Assembly: GCA_916048055.1 (NCBI GenBank)
Contig: CAJZHL010000028.1
Span: 2,666,001-2,730,000 of the forward strand
Direction of reading: 5' to 3'
DNA: 64,000 bases
Origin: Pedinophyceae sp. YPF-701
Lineage: Eukaryota > Chlorophyta > Pedinophyceae
Each line of letters starts with the position of its first letter. Positions within the stretch are counted from its first letter, which is position 1. The position numbers and the translations under genes are program-made. Below, one piece after another: positions 54,953-64,000 of this stretch. The notes beneath the pieces are model-generated. The model was not told where the DNA came from. It saw nothing but the letters and a program-made list of their open reading frames with translations, and did not search any database.

Positions 54953-57900
54953 CTACGGCATAGGTCCGGCCTGCTGCGTGGATGCAGCGTACTGGTGCAG
55001 GAGCCTCGAGAGCTCCAGGTGTCCGCCCGCCGCGGCCATGTCGCCGGGCGTCTGCCACTGCCCGTTGCGCGCCGCCGGAGCGCACTGGTTCTGCACCAGC
55101 AACAAACAGACATTGGTCCAGCCGAAGTAAGCCGCGAAATGGAGCAGCGTGTTGCCGTTCGCGTCCGACGCCAAGAGGAGCTCCGGCTCCTTCGCCAGCA
55201 TGAGCGTGAGCGCCTCGATGTGCCCGTTCGACGCGAAGGCCACTGCTTGCTGAAACAGGCGGCCGACCAGCCTCTCGCCGCTGGGCCGCGGCCGCAGGGG
55301 CCGCGCGGGCGCGTCCGGCCCGCGCGCTGCGTGCGGGCCGCGCGCCGGCGGCAGCAGCGGCGCGTCGTCGCGAGGCACCGCGCCAGGACGGGCCGCGGGA
55401 GCGCTTGGTGCGTTGTGGTGCTGCGCGGGGGGGTGCCCGGGCGGGACCCTGCCCGGCGTGGGCGAGCCCTGCTGCGCGGGCGTCGCTGCGAGCAGCGAGT
55501 GCAGGCTGACGCCCGGCATCCTCTTCAAAATGTCGCGCAGCGCGATGATGTTGCCGGCGCTGATGTGGTGCGGCTGGCTGGACGCGGCGCCGGCGGCAGC
55601 GTCGCTGCACGGCCGAATCACCGCGAGACCTTCGCGCGGGCTCGTGCGGTCGCCGTCCGCGTTCCGCAGCCACAGCCGCTGGACCTCGCAGCAGGGGCTG
55701 ACCAGGGGGTACCGACACCCCCTCCAACCCCCCCCGCCACCCCGGGGCGGGCCGATCAGGTCCGCGCCGCTGCGCGGCGACGCGAGGGCGCGCTTCGCGG
55801 ACTCGTCCATCGCGCGGATCCCGCCCGCCACCTCGGGCGCGACTCTCTGAAGCAGCGCGCTTGCGGCCTGCCCCCCGAGCCACGCGACGCTGTTCGCGGA
55901 CGCCCGCACGACGTTGCCGTCCGCGTCGAGCGAGAGGATCGGCGTCGGACAGACGTCCTCGATCGCCTCCACCACCGCCCGGAGCGCGAGGCAGTCCACG
56001 GCGCGCGTAACGTCAGACATCTGTATCACGACGGCTCCGCGCCCGGCGTCGCCCGGAGCCGCGGTGATGTCGACGAGCGCGACCTTCTGCACCTGGTGCT
56101 GGAACCCGCGCGACCGGCCCGACCCCTCCGCGGACTCCACGCCCGCGCCCGAGCTCCGCGTCAGCCCTCCCGCGCTCGACGACGTGCGCGCCGTGGTGGC
56201 GGTCGCCCACCGCGGCTGCGCGCCGACCGGGCTGTCCGTCGCGCCCGTGCCGCTCGAGCTGCCGTGGACGCGGCGGTCGAGCATCAGCGCGCGCCGGACG
56301 CGCACGAGGAGCCGCGCGGAGACGTGCGTGGGGTCGGGAGCCATCGCGACACTGGCAAAGGCAGAGGCGATGCGGCTGCGGTCCGACTTGTGGACGAGGT
56401 CGAGGAAAAGCGAGTCGACGACCTCGCGCATCTTCCTGCCGAGCAGCGGGGCCGCGTTCCCGGAGCACCGCTGCACGGAGCCCGCCTTGCTGACGGTCAG
56501 CGTTACGGTGTCGACGCCGCACCCGGCCGTGTACGGCGGCGGGGCCGCCCAGGGCAGGCCGAGCGCGAAGTCCCCTGCCTCGCGCGCGTACGCGCCGACG
56601 CGGATGTCCCCGCGCGCGCCCACGCTGAGCGCCACGCCCGTCGCCACCGGGAACGCCGCGCCGTCGCGCGCCGCGCTCCACCAGCACGTGCTGAGGACGT
56701 TGTAGGGCAGGAGCCCCGCGCGCACGGACTTGACGTCGACCTTGTAGACCTCCGCGCCGGCCTCGGCCGCCTGCCCCGTGACGAGCTCGTGCAGCGACCG
56801 CACTTTATCCGGTCCGACTCCCCACATGCGCTTCATGCCGACGCTGGCGTGCCGGAGCTCGGTGGCCGCGTCCGTGACGAAGAACGCGGCCGCTGCGGCG
56901 CGGACGAGAGCGGAGGCGGCCCGAATGAGGCGCCGGACGCACACAGATGCAGCGCGAGCAAACGCAACGCTCGCAACGACATCCGCACCGCCGCAATCAA
57001 GAAGCGAGCGACATCACGCCGTATATGATGCAGATAGGGGCCGGGGACGCACAGCTCAGGCGATCGAGGCCCGCCAGTATCTGGCACGCCGCAGGGCCCT
57101 CGCGCTCGAGGATGTTCGCCATCGCGCCCTCGAGCTGTTGCACGGTGGTTTCAAGCTGCCGCTTCAGGGCGTGCATGGGCCCCTCGCGCGCCACCGCCGC
57201 CGCATCCGCCCCGTCGCTGTCGTCGCGGTCACCGCCGGCCTCCGCGCGGTCGTCGCCGCGGGTTGCGTCGGCGCCGGCGTCGCAGGCCACCGCCTCGAGG
57301 CCGTCGGGACACGTGGGGAGGAACGCCCTCGTGTCGTCGTCGAGCTTCGGCACCTCGAACACCACGATATCCAAGTGGTAGCTCGCGGGGCTGATCACCA
57401 CGACCGTCGCGTCCACGCGCACCAGCTGCAATGAAACGCAAACCAGTTTGACACATCGTCAACACCAGCGCGCGTTTCGTGCCGTTCATCGAGGCACGGC
57501 GCGCGCGAGGGCGTGGACCGCGGACGCACGGGCCACGTGCGTGGTCTCCGCGGCGACGCGCCAAGCGGGGCTGCGCGCTCACCATGCCACGGACCCTCCG
57601 CCGGTAGGACACCGCTGACGTCAGGCGCACGCTGGCGTGCGCCGCGCGTGGCGGGAGCGCGCCGTCGGGAAGCGGCATCTCGTCCTCGGCCCACTCGCCG
57701 CCCCCGCTGGACATCCGCACCGTCGCGTCGTCGGCGCTGGCCTGCGACACGCGGCTCGACAGCTGCTCGTATGCCTGCCGCATGAGGTTTGTGACTGCGG
57801 TCCGCAGGACGGGCTGGTCGTCCTGGAGCAGGCCCGCGGTCACCGGGAGCCCGACCACGTCTTGCTCTGCGGGGGACGCGGGTCCGGGGCGCGGGGTGGG

Positions 57901-60251
57901 AGCATGGCAGGCCGCGGCCGGCAACTGGAAAGAGCTGCGGCGGGAGCCATTGCGCGGACAGGGACCGATGAGTCGTGTGTGTGTTGATGTACAGTTCTAT
58001 GAGTGGACTGTGTGTATTTATAATAATAAAAGTAATATGTTTCAGTGGTCGGGGGCGCACCTTCGAAGCAGCAGGCGTGGTAATACGAGGCGGAGGCCGA
58101 CCGGACGTTGAGGAACGTGTCAGTCCGGAACACGTACGCCGGCACCGTGGCCATCAGCGCTGCGAGACGCGTCCCAAGTCGCACCGCAGAGTTGTGGTGT
58201 CCTCGGGGCGCCACCGCCGCCACGAGCCGGCCCGCGCCCCGCGCCCCCTGCGGCACCGCGAACACCAGGCACTCGAACGGCTGCCACTCCTCCGCGGCGC
58301 CCGACGCGGTCCTGCGCCGTCCCGGACAGCACAGCGACAGCGTCAGGAAGACTGGGCTCGAATCAGTCCCCCCACCCAGCATCCCGCGCACGGCCTCTCT
58401 GTCGCTCTCCGCGACGACGACCTCCAGCCGCTTCCCCACCACGTCCTCGCGGAGCGCCGGGTGCAGCTGCGTGGCGGCGAGCACCGTGCCGTCGGCGTCG
58501 AGCAGCAGCCCCGGACACGCAGCGCGCGCGATCTGGTCGACCAGCGTGTCCTGCGGCGGCTCGCCGCGCGGGTCCCCGCGCGGGTACACCCACGGCGCTT
58601 CCTGGGCCGCCTCGCCCTCCCTGTCCGCCGGCAGGTCCCGCATGCGATACATACTCGCTTTCGCCACCTCCTCCCGCCTCGGGGCCGTCGGATCGACCAC
58701 CGGAGTGATCGGGAAGTCCCTGCGACGACACGGAGGGGGGCCGGAAGAGGGCGCGGACCGCGTCAACCCCACGCGGCGCCTTCAGGCTGTGCGGCGCGCG
58801 GCAGAAGCGGTGTGCGTCGGGTGAGGCCGCGCGGGGCGTCCTCGCGCGCACCTGCACGCCCTGATGATGCCTGGGCTGCCCACGCAGTCCTGCCCCGCTG
58901 CGTCCTCGATGCGGTCGAACCGCAGTGAGATCACTACGCACACACGCCAGGGCGAGCCGAGGCGCTTCGCGGCGCCGCGCTGCGGCGCCGTGCCCACGGA
59001 GTCCCAGTCCTGTCGCATCGACGCATCGCACGGCACCCACTGCGCCGACAGCTCGACCCTGCGCGCACGGCCAGCAGCGGTTGCGTCGTCGGCCGCCGGC
59101 ATCGCGCGTGTGCGGCGGACGCAGCCTCGGCCGCGGGCTCGCGGCGCCGTCTGGGCGCGTGAGCGCCGGCACGGAGCCGCAGCGCCGCACCTGTGCACGT
59201 TGACGTCGGTGTCGACGGGGGAGGTGGGGGGCAGCGTGACGTCAAGAGGCCAGTCGGTGAGACCATCTGGATGCGAGCCCTCCCCGAGGAGCTGCCTGTT
59301 GTGGATGTAGCGGTGGGCGAGCTGCGCGCGCGGGGGGCGGGGCGAGGCCGGTTGCACGTTGCGCGGTTGGACGTTCGCGGCGGGGAGTGGACCCTTGCCT
59401 AGCACGTCTGGGAAAGGACCGCCGCGGGCGCGTGTGTGCGCGGGAGGACCGTCGCGGTCGTCGGCGATGCGGGAAAAAGCGGGGAATTACCTCGATGCCG
59501 TCGTTGAGGAGGAGGAGGGAGTGTACGGGCCGCCCGCGCAGGGACGCAGCCGACTGCCCGAGGACGATTGGCGCCGACGGAGAGGCATAGATGATGCGTC
59601 CGTCGAGCTCCGTGAGGATGAAGAGTTGCGACGGAAGCTTCTGCACGCGGCACGGGCACGCGGCGGCCGAGCGTGACGGCGCCAGCCTCCGGGTTGAGAA
59701 CGACCGCCAGAGGAAAGCTGGGGCCCCACTGGCGGCTGGTCCGGGCGAGGTAGCTGCCTGGCGCCGCCCTTGGCGCCAGGCCGCGACGATGGGCCCATCG
59801 CGACGTCGCGGGGCGGCGCTGGCGTTGCGCGACAGCCGGGGCAGCCTGGGTGCCAGTCTTGCCCCAAGGGACCTCTCCATCGCGGCCGAAAGTCATGAAA
59901 AGATGCCGCAAAGCGAGGCACAGGATCCGCAGTATGGCAAAGAAGCACGCGGATTGCGAGGATTCGGGCTCTGCAGGCCGCAATCGCGGTGGGCGGGAGC
60001 GGCTGGGCCAGCAAGAGAGCGTCCGGGCGCGTTGCCGGGCCTTGACGCACCTCCAGGCACTCGAGCCGATCGAGTACGTCGAGGCTCTCTTCGTGCCGCA
60101 AGCTCGCGAGCCGTTCGACCTTCGTCAGGCCGCGCAGCAAGCACTGGTGCAGCTCCCTTGCGAGCTGTCCGGCCTCGGGCTGCGCGGCCCCGGGCCTGGG
60201 GATCCCGTCCGCATGCGGGGCGTCCTCTCCCGCGTCCCCGAAGCCGCTCAT
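54953..60251 (-). CDS. Multi-PAS protein with C-terminal ankyrin repeats
   Basis: Eight exons on the minus strand: 60251-60051, 59640-59491, 59321-59191, 59058-58852, 58719-58061, 57866-57583, 57425-57053, 56892-54953; 1,314 aa with every phase consistent. The N-terminus is helical (TKVERLASLRHEESLDVLDRLECLE). PAS-like segments: QLFILTELDGRIIYASPSAP (about 72), PGLLLDADGTVLAATQ (about 275), FFVTDAATELRHASVGM (about 672) and PTPILSLDADGNVVRASANS (about 985). Two to three ankyrin repeats close the protein (SDANGNTLLHFAAYFGWTNVCLLL, GQWQTPGDMAAAGGHLELSRLL). No LOV cysteine motif, kinase or cyclase is present, so this is a sensor or scaffold of unknown ligand. The 410-bp first intron might hide a further exon. 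Confidence 0.78.
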
Positions 60252-61516
60252 CGAAACGCTCGCATCTCCTGCGCAGAGGGCGACCGCTCCTCGCCGTAGT
60301 TGTGGAACGTGACGTCGCCGCTCGTCCGGCCCGGACAGTCTGGCCGCGCGGGCCCTCGCAGGCGCCCTCCGAGCTCAGCGCAACGCACGAGAGCGCGCGC
60401 TGGTCGGACCGGGCCCGGCGCGCGGAGCAAGGCGCCGCGTTTCAGCATCACTGGCACTGAAAGTCGTCGCGGGGTTTGCGGGCCACAGATGCGCGAATCT
60501 AAGAGTCAACGCGCGGAATACACATCGCGGGCGGGCAAAGAGGCGCGTTGGGCAGCTCGTTCGCACCTACGTACGCGCCACGCAGCGCGTGCGGTGAGTC
60601 ACCATAAACTGCAGGCCGTCGCGGCAACAGCGCGCGTGGCTCCGAACAGCCGCCAACTAGCCTTGTTGTGGTCGACGGAGATTTCTCTCAGACGGAATTT
60701 CGCGCGTACACGCACCGCGTCGCCCGAAGTGGACCGCTCGCGACGTGTCCCGGGGCAGTTGACGACAGCAATGGTATGAGGCAGCGCGGCCTCCCTGCCG
60801 GACCTCCCCCCCGCAAAGGACGTGCCCGCTCGATGCCCCCATCAGGCGCAGGTCGAGTGGGCGGCACGGCACTCCACGCCGACCCCCACTGCGCATGCGA
60901 TGCGCGCATGAGTCACAGCTGCTGTAGCACTGAGGCTCGCCGTCATCGCTCGCTCGCGTTCTGGGCGCGCAAAGCGCACGCGGCGGTGAACGCTGTGTTT
61001 CTCTACCAGCTGCGCGTCGCGGTCCGACTTGTGCCGCCTGCGCGGGCGGCGTTACATAAGCCTGGGGGTGGGCACTGCCAGGCCCCCGCGCGCGGCCTGG
61101 AAGCCGCGATTGCGCCCCTGACGTGCGGCCCAGGGCGCACTTCAAGCTGAGAGCCTGCTCGACCATCGTTTGCGTCGAATTGGAGGCTCTGCCCCCCCCT
61201 CCCCGCGGCTTCCAGGCGCCGTGCGACGACTTCGCGAGACGGCGGAACGTTGCGCGCGCGCGATACATCCAAGCGGCGGAACGGATGGCGCGAGAACTGA
61301 CGGAGCCGAGGTGCGTGCGAGGCCGCGCGGCCGCCTTTCCTGCAGGACGGAATCGCGACGTGCCCCCCCGTCGCCGCCGAGCGCCACGCGGTCCCTCGCG
61401 CGCGATTTTCCGTGATTTCCGCAAATTCCGCCCACACATACTACAGCCTTCTCGCCTCCGCGCCCCGATCACGGCCTACGCACCCCGCGACCGCCTGCGA
61501 CCCGCAGAGAGCTCAG
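60252..61516. other. Divergent spacer, 1.27 kb
   Basis: Between the PAS/ankyrin gene and the 622-aa gene. Open frames here are shadows without splice logic. No gene seen. Confidence 0.4.
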
Positions 61517-63497
61517 ATGAGTCATCGACGGGATCACGCGCTCCCGGAGCAGTCCACGCCCCCGCGAACCAGCTCCTCGGTGCCAGCCACGCACAAGGCC
61601 ACCGCCTTCGCAGGCGCCACCAACGCAGCCGGCGCCCCCGCTGCCGCCCTGCGCTTGTCCCAACTGCCGTGCGCCGCAGCCACCCAGGGCGCCCCTCCCC
61701 CCGCCGGCGCGGCGCTCGTCGACCGCTCGCAGGGCCGCCGGTCCTCCCAGGACCGCCTGCGCTTCGCGGACCGGTCCCAGCGCGGCGGGCGCCAGCAGCG
61801 GGGCCGCCCCGACGCTCGCACCGCGCAAAACGACGACGCTGGGGCCGACGCGCCCTCGCACGGCATCGACGGCGGTCCCCCGCCGCCGAGCGCGTCGCGC
61901 CGCGCGTCTGCGTCGTTCGCCGGCAAGGCCGCCGCGGCGGGACCGGCGCCGCCGGAAGCGGCTGCGCTCGGAGTCGACGGCTTGATGTTTGAGCCGCACG
62001 GCAGCCCTGCGGCGGCGCGCGGCGTGCGCGGCCCCGAAGACGGGCTCCCTGCGGCCCCTCGCGTCGGCGGCGGCGCGCCGCGCTCGGCCGTCGTGATGTG
62101 CCACGGCGATGCGCTGTCGCCGCGTGGCGGGCAGCCCGGGTCGCGGGTCGCTGCGGAAGCGAAGGCCGCGACGCTGCGGCCCGACGCTTCGGGCGTTCTC
62201 GGCTCCTTCGGTCGGTCCTTCACGGCCCCGCGCACCTCCCTGGACCGGCGCTCGCTGTCGACTCTGCGGGCACTCAGCACGTCCACGAGCCGCCGCTCCT
62301 CGACGCAGAAGACCGGCACCGTCTCCCCCGCCGGCTCCACGGAAGTCGCGCTGCAGCGCGCCGCGAGCGGCAGCAAACACGCCCCCTCCGTGGCTCTTGA
62401 GGTGTCGCGCAGCGCGCTCCTCGCCGCGCTGCGCCAGATGGCCGCTGACGCCGCGCTGCCGGCCCCGGCGGAGTCCGCGGCGGAGGCGAAGAAGCGCTCG
62501 TGGCTGTCGGCGATCCGCGGCGTGCACGTGCAGCTCGGCGAGGGGTGCGGCCGCTACGACACGCGCAATGCGTATTTCCTAGTCGGGCCGAAACGGCGCG
62601 TGCTGCTGTCGGACGTGCGCGGCCTCGCGCGGCTGTTCTACGCGGCGGTCAACGCGGAGCAGCGGCGCGACGGCACGGTGTCGCGGGCGATGCTGGTGGG
62701 TCTCGCGCAGCGGCAAGGCGCGAAGCACCTCGGCATGGCCGCGGGGGTCCTGAAGCGGGCCATCGCGGAGCCGACGTCGGCGCTGGGCGAGGCGCGGCCG
62801 TCCGTGACGCTGCGCGAGCTGCTCGCCGCCGCGTTCCACCCCGCCACGCCTACGGAGCTGGCTCTGCTGAGCTGCGAGTGCCTCGGGGCGTCCCTGGGCG
62901 AAAGGCAGCTCGGTACGTCCGCGGTCTCGCCCGCGGCCCGTCCCCGCCGCGCGACCCCGGCGCAGCCACGTCAGCTCGTCATTCTGTCAGACCGCCGCAT
63001 GCTGCCCCCGCTCCCGGCGCGCAGGCCTCACGAGCGAGGAGTTCAAGGCGCTGGCGTACTTCTACGCTGCGCTGGAGCGCGAGACGCGGGACGCCCTGCG
63101 CCACGGCGACACCGGGGTGCCTGCGTGCGCCCTCGCGGACATTGCGCTGGCCGTGCACGACCTGCACGACAGCGCGCACATCCGCGTCCTCCGGCAGCGC
63201 GTGCGCACGCTCGAGAGGCGCCACGCGGGGGGGCGTCTCGACTTCTTCGGCGTCGTGGACTGGTGGAAAAACATGAATGGCTACTCCGGCGCGCCGCTCA
63301 CCCTGGACGACGTCCGGCGCATCGGCGGGGACGTCGAGGTCCTGCGCGCTACGATGAAGTCCGTGGCGACGCAGGTCGCGCCGCGCGTGTCCAGCGCCGT
63401 CGCTGAGCGCCTGTCCAGGCGCTCCCACTCCGTGGCGCCCGCTGCGTGCCACAGATGCCCCAGCTACCCCGTCCGGGGCTCCGTGCAGGGCGTCTAA
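61517..63497 (+). CDS. Unknown 622-aa protein, disordered N-half
   Basis: Two exons, 61517-62912 and 63025-63497; 622 aa. The first 300 residues are Ala/Arg/Ser/Pro-rich with a Ser/Arg patch (TSLDRRSLSTLRALSTSTSRRSSTQ), probably disordered and phosphorylatable. The second half is folded and helical: SAIRGVHVQLGEGCGRYDTRNAYFLVGPKRRVLLSDVRGLARLFYAA, LTSEEFKALAYFYAALERETRDAL, DFFGVVDWWKNMNGYSGAPLTLDDV. The last segments recall degenerate EF-hand pairs, but no canonical calcium loop is present. The join CTCG/GTACGT to GCGCAG/GCCTC keeps frame. I do not recognise the family. Confidence 0.75.
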
Positions 63498-63858
63498 GGC
63501 CGGCCCCCGTCCATCGTGAGGCCATCGAACCGCGCCCGCACGCCAACACCCCCCTCCCCGCCTCCAAGCCCCCCTTTGCCTGCACAAAGGGTTCGCGTCT
63601 TGCAACGCTAGCCGCTGCGGCAGCGTTCGGGACGAGCACTCGACCAGTGTACCAGTCTCCGGCCCGCTCTCCCTCGCCTTGTCGTCCCTCGACAGTAACC
63701 CCCGTCGCCCTCGCGCGGCGGTGTGTTCCACGCGTGCGCACCTGTGTCCACGCAGCCCAGCCCCTACACTTGTCAAGAACATTTCGTTCCCGCTGTTGCC
63801 CTCGTATCGACTGAAATGTTCTTGCGCTAGCCGCAACCCGGCCAGCTTCCCTCGCCAC
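63498..63858. other. Convergent spacer, 361 bp
   Basis: Between two convergent stops. No gene seen. Confidence 0.4.
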
Positions 63859-64000
63859 TCAGCCCTGCCCCTTGTACAAGAGGACGTGCACCTCGCCGGT
63901 GGTCATCGCGCACGTGTCCAGGTTGCTCCCGAAGTGCGGCCCCGGGCGAGCGCCGCTGCGCCCTCGCCCGAGCCGCCTACCGCGCCTGACCTTCTCTCCG
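63859..64000 (-). CDS. Last exon of a gene leaving the right edge (partial)
   Basis: Minus-strand acceptor (GGGCGCAG near 63959) followed by about 32 codons, ending FGSNLDTCAMTTGEVHVLLYKGQG and a stop at 63859. Codon use fits a real terminal exon. The family cannot be named from this fragment. Confidence 0.45.
   Translation of the reverse strand, partial: GEKVRRGRRLGRGRSGARPGPHFGSNLDTCAMTTGEVHVLLYKGQG

Noticed and set aside
59641-60050. Extra exon between exons 1 and 2 of the PAS/ankyrin gene
   Set aside because: The open reading (LALRHLFMTFGRDGEV) needs a phase that exon 1 does not supply; the direct join is in phase.
1-64000. Transposons, viral remnants, CRISPR arrays, tRNA or rRNA genes
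   Set aside because: I looked for reverse transcriptase, integrase, transposase and capsid motifs, long terminal repeats, spaced direct repeats and T-loop sequences, and saw none that hold up by eye.

Overview
The window is GC-rich nuclear DNA from a green alga (Viridiplantae). It holds about 22 multi-exon genes with short GT-AG and GC-AG introns. Several families point to a photosynthetic green lineage: a plant-type glutamate-cysteine ligase, a SnRK2-like kinase, a TIC100-like MORN protein, a plastid-type ribosomal protein bL17 and several N-terminal extensions that look like transit peptides. A SPATA17 homologue with its three IQ motifs, and a possible LRRC46-like protein, suggest a motile, ciliated stage. 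I cannot name the species. No bacterial operons, CRISPR arrays, rRNA or tRNA genes, viral remnants or transposon genes were found.

Layout. 0-12.4 kb: plastid-type methyltransferase (+), GSH1 (-), TIC100-like MORN protein (+), SnRK2-like kinase (+), EamA/DMT transporter (-). 13-25.4 kb: coiled-coil protein (-), glutaredoxin-DUF547 fusion (+), arsenite methyltransferase (-), NUMOD3 protein (+), CCoAOMT-like O-methyltransferase (-), equilibrative nucleoside transporter (-). 26-38 kb: unknown 607-aa protein (+), a 2 kb pyrimidine-rich gene-free stretch, [2Fe-2S] thioredoxin-fold/TPR protein (-), SPATA17 homologue (-), plastid bL17 (-), cyclin L (+). 38.7-47.1 kb: an LRR cluster made of one intact F-box-like LRR gene, one decayed tandem copy and one longer copy with a broken 3' end. 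47.3-64 kb: a GT49 glycosyltransferase with a second, apparently inactive glycosyltransferase-like domain (-), an SDS22/LRRC46-like LRR protein (-), a Lunapark-like ER protein (+), a large PAS/ankyrin protein (-), an unknown 622-aa protein (+) and the last exon of a gene leaving the right edge (-).

Gene models were built by hand. I joined reading frames at splice sites so that phase is kept and the protein matches family patterns. Nearly all models give an exact multiple of three. The exception is the glutaredoxin-DUF547 gene, which is one base short at a run of nine G. Five of about 56 introns use a GC donor. The genes do not form a pathway: neighbours are mixed housekeeping, plastid and ciliary functions. 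Divergent pairs separated by about 300-600 bp probably share promoters.

The points most worth a second look are the double-domain GT49 enzyme, the four-PAS ankyrin protein, the glutaredoxin-DUF547 fusion, the LRR tandem duplication with readable breakpoints, a dispersed G-run plus TATT/GTTT motif that recurs in exons, introns and spacers, and the high share of GC-AG introns.
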